DNA of 36,579 nt, taken from assembly GCF_018069865.1 (NCBI RefSeq), contig NZ_JAGQDG010000012.1, positions 1-36,579 on the forward strand, written 5' to 3'. Positions 18,382 to 25,590 of this stretch are shown here, piece by piece. Under the pieces are notes generated by a model. That model was not told where the DNA came from and ran no database searches. It worked only from the letters and a program-made list of their open reading frames with translations. This DNA comes from Ideonella paludis (GTDB lineage: Bacteria; Pseudomonadota; Gammaproteobacteria; Burkholderiales; Burkholderiaceae_C). Within the stretch, counting starts at the first letter, position 1; each line of letters begins with the position of its first letter. Made by a program: the position numbers and the translations under genes.

Positions 18382-18942
18382 ATGCTGACGCATTTCCTCG
18401 ACATTCACCTGCGGCCTGACCCAGAGTTCCCGGCCAGCCAACTCCTGGCGGCACTCTATTCCAAGCTACACCGCGCCTTGGTTGAGTTGCGCTCAGATGG
18501 TTTGGCCGTGTGCTTTCCGGGCTACTCAGGCAAAGGGTTGGGGCAAACGCTGCGCATCCTGGGCACAGCAGACCGCCTACAGCAACTGATGGCCTTGCCG
18601 TGGCTAAACGGAATGAGGGATCACATTCAAGTGAGTGCCCCAGTGGCGGTGCCCGCTGACGCGAGCCACTGCCGGCTGAACCGAGTGCAAGCCAAGAGCA
18701 GCCCCGAGCGCCTGCGCCGACGACAAATGAAGCGACATGGCTTGACAGCGGAGCAGGCCCGAGAGCGCATTCCCGACAGTGCGGCAGAAATCTTGAAGTT
18801 GCCTTTCCTGCCCGTCACGAGTGCTAGCACCGGTCAGAGGTTCATGCTGTTCTTGAGACTAGGCCCACCTAGCCCTAGCCCTGTGAGCGGTAGCTTCAAC
18901 GCCTATGGTCTGAGCAACACTGCCACAGTGCCCTGGTTCTGA
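18382..18942 (+). CDS. cas6f: Cas6f (Csy4) crRNA-processing endoribonuclease
   Basis: 186 residues from the ATG at 18382, behind AAGGAATGAGG; a longer frame from 18349 would overlap csy3 and add a tail not found in the family. The start MLTHFLDIHLRPDPEFP closely matches known Csy4. The catalytic histidine aligns at H30 (YSKLHRALV), and the arginine-rich helix QAKSSPERLRRRQMKRHG contacts the repeat hairpin. The protein ends in VPWF like the Pseudomonas enzyme. It cuts the array transcript below the CTGCC-GCACA-GGCAG hairpin in each repeat and remains bound to the 3' handle. Last gene of the operon. Confidence 0.97.
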   Translation: MLTHFLDIHLRPDPEFPASQLLAALYSKLHRALVELRSDGLAVCFPGYSGKGLGQTLRILGTADRLQQLMALPWLNGMRDHIQVSAPVAVPADASHCRLNRVQAKSSPERLRRRQMKRHGLTAEQARERIPDSAAEILKLPFLPVTSASTGQRFMLFLRLGPPSPSPVSGSFNAYGLSNTATVPWF

Positions 18943-19071
18943 CCCTTTTTTGAGGGTGGCGCGCAAGGCCTTGTAAATCAAGGACTTGCGCGTTTTGCTT
19001 TTTATTGGGTTCAACGCGGGCTCAGACTGATTTCAGTATTAGGCACAATGGGTTAGCTGGGTTCAAGGCTA
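18943..19071 (+). promoter_or_regulatory. CRISPR leader
   Basis: 129 bp between cas6f and the first repeat. After the hairpin at 18960-18992 it is relatively AT-rich (TTTTGCTTTTTATT). Its 3' end, CTGGGTTCAAGGCTA, abuts repeat 1. The degenerate repeat lies at the far end of the array, so this is the acquisition end. A close relative of the leader end recurs at about 30142-30156. I could not fix a promoter or an IHF site by eye. Confidence 0.75.
18960..19005 (+). terminator. hairpin plus T-rich tract after cas6f
   Basis: CGCGCAAG (18960-18967) pairs perfectly with CTTGCGCG (18985-18992), and inside it CCTTG (18969-18973) pairs with CAAGG (18979-18983). The stem is about 13 bp with one mismatch and a 5-base loop, followed by TTTTGCTTTTTATT. 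This has the form of a Rho-independent terminator for the cas operon, which would insulate the array so that it needs its own promoter. Confidence 0.65.
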
Positions 19072-21079
19072 CTTCACTGCCGCACAGGCAGCTCAGAAAA
19101 TTCGCGAGCGCCGACCAGTCCGTGCCGGTGTCTTCACTGCCGCACAGGCAGCTCAGAAATCACGGACGGCGGCGCTATTGACGCCATGAACCTTCACTGC
19201 CGCACAGGCAGCTCAGAAAACACGCCAGCACCAGCCTCAAATGGGGTTCCTCTTCACTGCCGCACAGGCAGCTCAGAAATCGACACTGTGACAAGCGCCA
19301 CGAAAGCCGATCTTCACTGCCGCACAGGCAGCTCAGAAATCGAATGCGACCCAGAAAGTCTCGCGCACATCCTTCACTGCCGCACAGGCAGCTCAGAAAT
19401 CATGACCGACCCCGCCCAGCACAGCCCCGAACTTCACTGCCGCACAGGCAGCTCAGAAATGGCGGCAACAATCAAGGAGCTTCAGCAATGACTTCACTGC
19501 CGCACAGGCAGCTCAGAAACATCGCCTCGTGTTTGGAGTCGTAGTCGTAGGCTTCACTGCCGCACAGGCAGCTCAGAAATATTGGGACGTGCGACCCATG
19601 CTCGACCCCCACTTCACTGCCGCACAGGCAGCTCAGAAAAGCACGTGCACCATTGATTGAGGCCGGACTTGCTTCACTGCCGCACAGGCAGCTCAGAAAT
19701 CTACAACACTGCGGCCTGGAAGCGTCAACGCCTTCACTGCCGCACAGGCAGCTCAGAAATCGCGCTGCTGCAGGCCGTCTTCAGGCAGCCACTTCACTGC
19801 CGCACAGGCAGCTCAGAAAATCGAGCGTGGTGACCTTGAGCTGATAGGTGCCTTCACTGCCGCACAGGCAGCTCAGAAATGCAGGTGAAAACACCTCACC
19901 GGTTTCAGGGTCTTCACTGCCGCACAGGCAGCTCAGAAAATCGTGGGGGTGGCGCGCCGGCTCTCGATCACCTTCACTGCCGCACAGGCAGCTCAGAAAA
20001 GGTGGTGGACCCTGGCAGCTTGAACTGGCAACTTCACTGCCGCACAGGCAGCTCAGAAAGCGCACCAGGTCAGCACAGGGTTGCCGTTATGCTTCACTGC
20101 CGCACAGGCAGCTCAGAAAAGCGCGGTTTGCATCTTGGCGCCCGGGTGTTGCTTCACTGCCGCACAGGCAGCTCAGAAATTCACGGCTGCATCAGAGCCG
20201 CAGTCACGCGACTTCACTGCCGCACAGGCAGCTCAGAAAATTGATCGAGCATTTGCGATCCGGTCTTTTTGCTTCACTGCCGCACAGGCAGCTCAGAAAT
20301 TCTCGGCTTGGCACTAAGCCTCTGCAATTCACTTCACTGCCGCACAGGCAGCTCAGAAATGGGGAAGAGGAAACATCATGAAGAAGATCGTCTTCACTGC
20401 CGCACAGGCAGCTCAGAAATGTCCGTCGCCTACAAGTACCTGTGCTTCCAACTTCACTGCCGCACAGGCAGCTCAGAAAGTAGCCAAAAGGAAAAGCGCT
20501 GGGATGTGGCCCTTCACTGCCGCACAGGCAGCTCAGAAAAGGAAGTTAACCAGGAAGTAAAACCTATTACCCTTCACTGCCGCACAGGCAGCTCAGAAAA
20601 AAGGTGCGCGATGATCAAGAAAAGATTTCTGCTTCACTGCCGCACAGGCAGCTCAGAAATAGCGGATGCGTCACTGGTACCGTGTTTTCGCCTTCACTGC
20701 CGCACAGGCAGCTCAGAAATCAAGGGCGCTGCGCGACGGGGGCAACAAGCCCTTCACTGCCGCACAGGCAGCTCAGAAAACTCTGGGCACCCGGAACCTG
20801 CTTTACGGAATCTTCACTGCCGCACAGGCAGCTCAGAAATGATCTCCTTCGCGCACTCGGCGCAAACCATCCTTCACTGCCGCACAGGCAGCTCAGAAAA
20901 CGCAGGGGCGCTCGTCGTCCTCGGGGTCGCCCTTCACTGCCGCACAGGCAGCTCAGAAATTCTTCTTGCCGCTGCTTGTTGTCCTTGGCGTCTTCACTGC
21001 CGCACAGGCAGCTCAGAAAAAAAAGAAGGCGGCCAAAAGTCTGGCCGTGACCTTCACTGCCGCACAGGCAGCTCAGAAA
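19072..21079 (+). CRISPR. type I-F CRISPR array, 34 identical repeats
   Basis: A 28-bp repeat beginning CTTCACTGCCGC and ending AGGCAGCTCAGAAA recurs every 60 bp exactly, 34 times by my count, with no mismatch seen. All spacers are 32 nt. With the degenerate unit that follows at 21112 there are 34 spacers. The repeat holds the Cas6f hairpin CTGCC-GCACA-GGCAG. The array is co-oriented with the cas genes and directly downstream of cas6f. Uniform repeats and spacing indicate a recently maintained, probably active array. The first spacer base is A or T in 30 of 34 spacers. Spacer targets could not be searched. Confidence 0.99.
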
Positions 21080-21372
21080 CGCTCAAGAAGAAAGACCAGA
21101 CAGAGTGGATGCTTCACTGCCTGCGTATTCCATTTGACATGAACACCAAGTCCAGCGATGTGCTCGCTAGACGATACCTTTGTCAGAAGCATCGAATTCG
21201 AAGTGAAGAGTTCACCCACGAACACTTGTTGGGTGGAGTGATCTGTGGATAACTGTCATTGCCAATTTGGAAGCATCATTCCTCCTTGGGATCAGCTCAG
21301 AAAACCAACATCGTGCGCCCAGCTGGGTTGGTACGGACATCAGGTGACCGCGTTGTCACCGGCTCTGCGGCC
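21080..21372 (+). other. terminal spacer, degenerate repeat and array trailer
   Basis: Spacer 34 (21080-21111) is followed by only the first ten bases of the repeat, CTTCACTGCC (21112-21121). The last eleven bases of the repeat, CAGCTCAGAAA, reappear alone at 21293-21303, 171 bp later. The intervening stretch 21122-21210 is diverged (roughly 75-80 percent by eye) from 30187-30280. It contains TGTCAG (21181), TCGAAGTGAAGA (21198-21209) and a consensus DnaA box in reverse, TGTGGATAA (21244-21252). No gene is supported. Confidence 0.6.
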
Positions 21373-21816
21373 CTAGTGGGCACCGCGGATGTGGAGGTGA
21401 CCGGCCGTCCTGGTGCCTTGCGAGGCGGCATTGTTCAGGTGATTCAGGATGCCGCACGCGTCCATCGCATGTGGTGACTGGCAGCGCGCACGCAGGGCAT
21501 TCAGGGTCGATTCGAGCGATCGCAGTTCGCGAATGCGCTTGGCCACATGCTCAATGTGCGCATCCAAGATGTTGTTGACCTCGCCGCAGTCTTCGGGCGG
21601 GGCGTCCCGAAGACGCAACAGCGCACGGATCTCGTCGAGCGCCATGTCGAGGTTGCGGCAGTGGCGGATGAAGGCCAGCCGCTCAGCATGTGCGGCCGTG
21701 TACACCCGGTAGTTGTTCTGACTGCGTTGGGCGGCAGGAATCAAGCCTTCTCGCTCGTAGAAGCGGATGGTCTCGACGGGCGTGCCGGTCGCTTCAGCCA
21801 AGTTTCCAATGCGCAT
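21373..21816 (-). CDS. cadR: MerR-family Cd(II)/Pb(II)-responsive regulator (CadR/PbrR-like)
   Basis: 147 residues from the ATG at 21816 (MRIGNLAEATGTPVETIRFYEREGL), the standard MerR start; a longer frame to 21888 adds 24 atypical residues and crosses the operator. The N-terminal winged HTH is followed by the long dimerisation helix. Metal-site cysteines are visible in EDCGEV, RARCQS and MDACGIL, the three-cysteine pattern of the CadR/PbrR branch. The histidine-containing tail (GHLHIRGAH) also fits CadR. Such proteins twist an over-spaced promoter when Cd(II), Pb(II) or Zn(II) binds. It is divergent from the HMA-like and DUF3703 genes, which it should control. The full metal-exporting ATPase usually paired with it is absent here. 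Confidence 0.85.
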   Translation of the reverse strand: MRIGNLAEATGTPVETIRFYEREGLIPAAQRSQNNYRVYTAAHAERLAFIRHCRNLDMALDEIRALLRLRDAPPEDCGEVNNILDAHIEHVAKRIRELRSLESTLNALRARCQSPHAMDACGILNHLNNAASQGTRTAGHLHIRGAH

Positions 21817-21842
21817 GGGGTCCCCGTTTGCGAATGAACGGC

Positions 21843-21873
21843 TTGACCTTACACTGACTTCAGGGTTTTCAAT
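21843..21873 (+). promoter_or_regulatory. MerR-type promoter with 19-bp spacer and operator dyad
   Basis: TTGACC (-35, 21843-21848) and TTCAAT (-10, 21868-21873) are separated by 19 bp, the over-long spacing typical of MerR-controlled promoters. The spacer contains the dyad ACCTT-N11-AGGGT (21846-21866), the same layout as CadR/ZntR-type operators. It faces the HMA-like gene at 21895, so metal-bound regulator would activate that operon. Confidence 0.75.
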
Positions 21874-21894
21874 GGCCATATCGAACAACGGGAC

Positions 21895-22254
21895 ATGATC
21901 GTGGATCGACTAGACGCTGTTGCAAAGTCAATACCTGCATCTGAGAATCAAGCACCTTGCTGTGGCTGCGGCACGCCTGCGCCTCAGGCACCATCCTCAA
22001 CGGCGCAGAGCTCTGATTGGGTGCGCTTTCGGGTGCCGATGATGGATTGCGCATCTGCAGATTCCGAGATCCGCCGCGCAGTGGAAGGCATTGCCAGGGT
22101 CCGTGCGATGACCGTTCAACTCGGGCATCGCACCCTGGCGCTAGACAACCAGGCGGTGTTCCTGGTGCTGGCGGTTTGTGCCGATATGGGTGCCAGCCTG
22201 CAGGTGCTTATCAACGGACTGCGTTTGCTGAACGCGAGGGTGCAAGACCGATGA
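21895..22254 (+). CDS. small HMA-like protein, possibly the N-terminal remnant of a CadA-type ATPase
   Basis: 119 residues. A cysteine-rich N-terminus (APCCGCG, about residues 20-26) precedes a ferredoxin-like heavy-metal-associated domain (about 43-115) with the partial metal loop MMDCASAD. In CadA-type P-type ATPases the loop is usually MDCxxE(E/C) and is followed by membrane segments; here the second ligand position is altered and the protein stops after one domain. It is either a free-standing metal carrier/sensor or a truncated cadA stabilised as a short gene. The stop overlaps the next start (ATGA at 22251-22254), which argues for a functional operon rather than random truncation. Confidence 0.6.
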   Translation: MIVDRLDAVAKSIPASENQAPCCGCGTPAPQAPSSTAQSSDWVRFRVPMMDCASADSEIRRAVEGIARVRAMTVQLGHRTLALDNQAVFLVLAVCADMGASLQVLINGLRLLNARVQDR

Positions 22255-22607
22255 CGCCCAGCTCTCAACGCGCAATCGCGTTCGACGCCGCAATCGGCGA
22301 AGCCAGGAATCAGCTTGCAAGCCGGAAACCGCTGGCAGCTATGTCTTTGCTGCAGCGTGCCCATGTGCTCGGACAGCGGGACTTCTGCTCTCACCTGAGC
22401 GTGCACCTGCTGATGCTGCGTGCCGCGTGGGCATTGCGAGACGGCCGCGAACTGCGTGGGCAACTGTTGCGCCTAGTGCTCACGCCTATCGGGCACATGA
22501 GCGGCCGCCTGCCAATCGGGAACATCGGAACATCAGACGTGAGTGCTTTCGAGCCGATGGCTTTGTCGCACGATCTAGCGACCCTGCTGGACGACCGCAA
22601 GCCTTGA
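22251..22607 (+). CDS. DUF3703 family protein
   Basis: 118 residues from the ATG at 22251, which overlaps the preceding stop. The segments LLQRAHVLGQRD, VHLLMLRAAWALRDGRELRGQ and GRLPIGNIGTSDVSAFEPM are the conserved parts of DUF3703, a helical soluble family often found in cadmium/zinc resistance loci. Its biochemical role is unknown. Position behind a MerR-controlled promoter supports a metal-stress function. A longer in-frame extension to 22017 overlaps the HMA-like gene and is not credible. Confidence 0.75.
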   Translation: MTPSSQRAIAFDAAIGEARNQLASRKPLAAMSLLQRAHVLGQRDFCSHLSVHLLMLRAAWALRDGRELRGQLLRLVLTPIGHMSGRLPIGNIGTSDVSAFEPMALSHDLATLLDDRKP

Positions 22608-23005
22608 TTGACTTTTGGCATACGTCGAGTATCCCGTACAACCAATGCTGTCGACTGTCACTACCTGCTTGGTTCATACATTGTGCGTCTGTCTGATACC
22701 GCCCGCGAGCAGCGCCCTTGCTTGAGAAGTCGGTGTTCGCTGCCAAACTGCATGTCGATGCGTTGGAGTTCCCTCTGCCTGAATCGATCAGAGAAGAAAG
22801 CACCTCTTGGCAGTAGCTCTGGCTTTCTGCGAGGCGGGGTGGCGCACAGGGACTTTGGTTGAATCAAGAATCCCCTGTTGTCACCGCATACCGATGCAGC
22901 ATTGCCAGCTTCAGCTTTTTGTAAGGTGGGCTCCAGCGCCTCGGCCGCCAAAATGACGCCGACTAGGCTGCGAAGAATCCCTCAGCCACTCAGCATTTTG
23001 ACGGT
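22608..23005. other. intergenic stretch, partly a diverged duplicate
   Basis: About 400 bp without a supported gene. The right part (about 22895-23005) aligns by eye to 30300-30413, with shared blocks such as GGTGGGCTCCAGCGCC against GATGGGCTTCGGCGCC. It then runs into the near-identical 544-bp repeat. The left part shows nothing recognisable. Confidence 0.5.
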
Positions 23006-23549
23006 CTGAAGCAAGATGGCAGCTATCCATCAATGGCGGTGTGAATGATGCAAGTCCGGCGCATGCGCATGATGATGCGTGACCGCACAGTGTCTATGGG
23101 GATGGCTGTGTGCACCAACGGGCATGTGCTCATGGACATGGTCATGGTGACCATCGTCGTGCATGTGCGCATGGTCATGTTCCAGGGCCTCATGAGTGTG
23201 CTCATGCGCATGTGACTCGGCGAGATGCACAAGCACACCCAGCAGCATCAAGGTACTGCCCAGCACCATCCACACGCTAAACCCGCGCTCGCCCAGCGCC
23301 ACAGCCAGGGCCGCGCCAATGAACGGAGCGAACGCAAACACTGAGCCCGTACGGGCAGCACCAAATGCGCGCTGTGCCAAGAGGTAAAAGCGCAGGCTCA
23401 GGCCATAACCCGTGCCCCCAATCGCCAGCAACGCGGCGGCACTGCCCCAAGAGGGCGCTGGTTCACCCAGCCACCAGGCCAGCCCTCCCGTGGTGGTGGC
23501 GCCAAGCACCGCCTTGCCCAACACCACCTGGCCAGGGTCTCGGTCTGCC
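23006..23549. repeat. 544-bp direct repeat, copy A
   Basis: Matches 30414-30957 in the same orientation, 7,408 bp away, with only about four differences seen by eye. It ends abruptly at CGGTCTGCC, exactly where TGTCAG of a transposon-like end begins. It contains the 3' half of the EamA transporter gene. Confidence 0.9.
23030..23549 (-). pseudogene. truncated EamA/DMT transporter (C-terminal half)
   Basis: The C-terminal part, about 173 codons, of the transporter encoded in full at 30438-31493, including the last membrane helices and the histidine-rich tail, almost identical in sequence. The 5' half is missing: at 23550 the homology stops and the Tn7-like end begins. No promoter or start belonging to the gene remains, so it is probably not functional. 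The truncation fits a transposon insertion followed by loss of the other side, or a duplication whose edge was set by the element. Confidence 0.88.
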
Positions 23550-23619
23550 TGTCAGCGACTCGAAGTAAATGAGAAAAAATCGAAGTGGGTGAGAAAAGAT
23601 CGAAGTGAAGAATTGGCCG
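23550..23619 (+). mobile_element. Tn7-like transposon end with three 20-bp repeats
   Basis: The end starts TGTCAG at 23550, exactly at the break in the transporter gene. TCGAAGT then recurs at 23560, 23580 and 23600, exactly every 20 bp, in a consensus of the form TCGAAGTRRRTGAGAAAARA. Terminal TGT plus an ordered series of about 20-bp sites is how TnsB/TniA-type transposases mark their ends. The element would extend rightwards and holds the TnsE-like gene. No matching right end (CTGACA with ACTTCGA repeats) was found in the window. Confidence 0.65.
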
Positions 23620-23680
23620 AATAGAGCCATTTTCATAGGAGAAAGGCCGTCAGAATGCGGCCAAATCAGGGGCGGTCAAA

Positions 23681-25459
23681 ATGACATGGGAGCAGGCAGG
23701 CGCCTCTGACGACGCGCGTCAGCTGATGATTTGGGGCTTCCCGCAGGGCGAAGATCTGTGGCGGGTCAGTTGGTTCGGCCCCATCGCTTTCCCCAATCGA
23801 TACACCAAGCGAAGCGAGCCCTCGGTGCTGGTGCACCTCACCAAAGTGATCGACCCGCAGGCTTTGGTCGACCCCACTCGCCCCATCACGCCTGCCAGCA
23901 CGTCAGCCAGATCCGTCAAACGGTGGCTCTCCATAGGGCAGGCCGTGCTGCTGCGCATCGGCGACCTTTGGCAAGGCCAGAAGTGGCACAGCCGCCCTGC
24001 CCAGCAAGGAGAGAAGTTTCCGGACCTGGAGATCTCAAAGGAAACGACAGTCATCATCAAGGCAGGCTCCAGCCTGGAGTCCGGCGGCTATCTCATTCCG
24101 ATGGGAGAGCACCCTTGGCACATGGAGAACACCCACTCCTACTGCCTGCGGGTGGCGCTGGGTGGTGGGCGATTTCTGGTCCTGCCAGCCATGGAACTGA
24201 TCCGGTTCTATTTCGGGTCCTCCAGTGTGCTGTTGAGCAAGCTCTTCAGTCCCCCGCTGCAGAAGGAACACCTGTTCTCGAATTTCCGCAGAACCCTGCT
24301 GGGCCGACACATGTTCCTGGACATCGCGGATGGCATTCCCAAGCAAAGTGCCGCAGACATCGCCAGGATGGCCGGGGACAACAAGGCATGGTTTGCCGCC
24401 ATGAACATTGGCCGGTCGTGCCTAGAGGCCTCGACCAGAGGGGCGGATGCCTATCCGGTGGGCTTGTTCCCTTTCGAAGGCAAAACAGACCTCACCGTCA
24501 GCGGGCAGTGGCTGTCTCAGGACTGGGTTGCAGGCCAGACATTCCTGGTGTTCCGGATCCTGTCCTGCTCCCACGAGTTTCCGTTCAACAAACTCACGGT
24601 GAGATGCGGATCGAAACCTAAGCGTGCGAGCCGCAGTGTGCGGCCCGCAATGGGTGAGGCAAAGGCCGCGCCGTTCGCAGGGGCTGTGCGGCCACAAAAG
24701 CCCCGGCTGGTGAATGAGGATGGCTCTCCCCAACTGAGTCGAGGCAGCTACCAATTTGAGTCGGATCGAGCGTTTCCAGATCTGCTTCGAAAGCCTGTGG
24801 TACGGCAGGTTCGGCTGCAGGCGGCAGGGGGCGTTGCTGTTCACGGGAGCCCTGCCGTTTCGGAGCTTGCCACCGGGAACGAGACATCCTCAAAGCGCGT
24901 GAGGACAGTGACGCTGGCGGAAAAGGTGGGCGGCAAGACAAAGGCGCCACCGGAATTCCTACAACCGATCTTGGACGCATTTCTTCAGCTCGAAGGTGTC
25001 GAGGCCCACCTGCTTACGGACAGCGAAGATGATGGCTGGACGATTCCGATGACGACACTCATCGACGAGGACGGCGTGATTGAGTCCCGGCTCATGATCG
25101 AGGCGCCTGGAGCGATGCGGCCTCGCCGGCTCGCTGCCTTTTTGTTGGGCAGCCAGTCAGACCGCTTGACCACAGTGTTCATCGAGTCAGAGCCGCTCTT
25201 CCCCTTAGCCTACCCGGCAGAACTTTGCGATGCTGAAGAGGCACATGCAACCCTGGTGTGCGCCGCCAAAGACTTCTTGCGTCGGCTGGACCTCCCGCAG
25301 CAGGGGTTCTCCATCGCCATGGGCAGCGGTCCATCATCGTCTTCGGCCGAAGCCATGCGCAAGTGGGCCAGCGATTACTTTCAGCAAGGCACTGATCCGG
25401 ATCATGATGATTCAGGCGTGGCTCGTGACACCATCCACGGTGAGTCTGGCCCGAATTAG
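23681..25459 (+). CDS. TnsE-like transposon targeting protein (orphan)
   Basis: A 592-residue protein. I recognise it weakly as TnsE-like. The N-terminal part has a segment like WRVSWFGPIAFP, then VLPAMELIRFYFGSSSVLLS, comparable with the IP-x-LELARSLF region of Tn7 TnsE. The middle has FRILSCSHEFPFNKL. The C-terminal domain begins at KVGGK, as in TnsE, and ends with EAMRKWASDYF. Tn7 TnsE (about 538 residues) steers insertion to replicating, conjugating DNA by binding 3'-recessed ends and the clamp. It lies 60 bp inside a Tn7-like end, which supports the call. No tnsA, tnsB, tnsC or tniQ/tnsD gene is in the window, so the element cannot move on its own genes as seen. ATG at 23681 follows a weak AGGGGCGG site. 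Confidence 0.58.
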   Translation: MTWEQAGASDDARQLMIWGFPQGEDLWRVSWFGPIAFPNRYTKRSEPSVLVHLTKVIDPQALVDPTRPITPASTSARSVKRWLSIGQAVLLRIGDLWQGQKWHSRPAQQGEKFPDLEISKETTVIIKAGSSLESGGYLIPMGEHPWHMENTHSYCLRVALGGGRFLVLPAMELIRFYFGSSSVLLSKLFSPPLQKEHLFSNFRRTLLGRHMFLDIADGIPKQSAADIARMAGDNKAWFAAMNIGRSCLEASTRGADAYPVGLFPFEGKTDLTVSGQWLSQDWVAGQTFLVFRILSCSHEFPFNKLTVRCGSKPKRASRSVRPAMGEAKAAPFAGAVRPQKPRLVNEDGSPQLSRGSYQFESDRAFPDLLRKPVVRQVRLQAAGGVAVHGSPAVSELATGNETSSKRVRTVTLAEKVGGKTKAPPEFLQPILDAFLQLEGVEAHLLTDSEDDGWTIPMTTLIDEDGVIESRLMIEAPGAMRPRRLAAFLLGSQSDRLTTVFIESEPLFPLAYPAELCDAEEAHATLVCAAKDFLRRLDLPQQGFSIAMGSGPSSSSAEAMRKWASDYFQQGTDPDHDDSGVARDTIHGESGPN

Positions 25460-25590
25460 CATCGGCTTCGTCGAAAACTCCGCCTGCGATCGACTCATGT
25501 CAAGATGAAGTTGGAGTATCCACGTAGTATTTGAGCGGACCAAGTTGCCTGTCAGAGTCTAATGGCGCAGATTTCAGTAAAGGGCAGCAA

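Noticed and set aside
19186-21252. Long open frames through the CRISPR array with a repeated LHCRTGSSE or SLPHRQLR protein motif
   Set aside because: The 60-bp repeat-spacer period is a multiple of three, so frames stay open by arithmetic; the peptide is only the translated repeat.
22608-22951. Open frames of 84-105 residues on both strands after the DUF3703 gene
   Set aside because: They overlap each other, lack recognisable domains, and partly lie in the diverged non-coding flank shared with the 30.3-kb region.
23023-23238. Met/Thr-rich 71-residue frame, present twice (also 30431-30646)
   Set aside because: It is a shadow frame of the histidine-rich transporter tail; duplication follows from the 544-bp repeat.
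23550-25459. CRISPR-associated transposon (type I-F3) linked to the cas genes
   Set aside because: The cas locus is a canonical I-F1 set with cas1, cas2-3 and separate csy1/csy2; no tnsA, tnsB, tnsC or tniQ gene is present, and the TnsE-like element lies beyond an unrelated metal module.
25460-25590. Right end of the Tn7-like element
   Set aside because: No CTGACA terminus or inverted TCGAAGT repeats could be found here; only the direct TGCCTGTCAG string is present.
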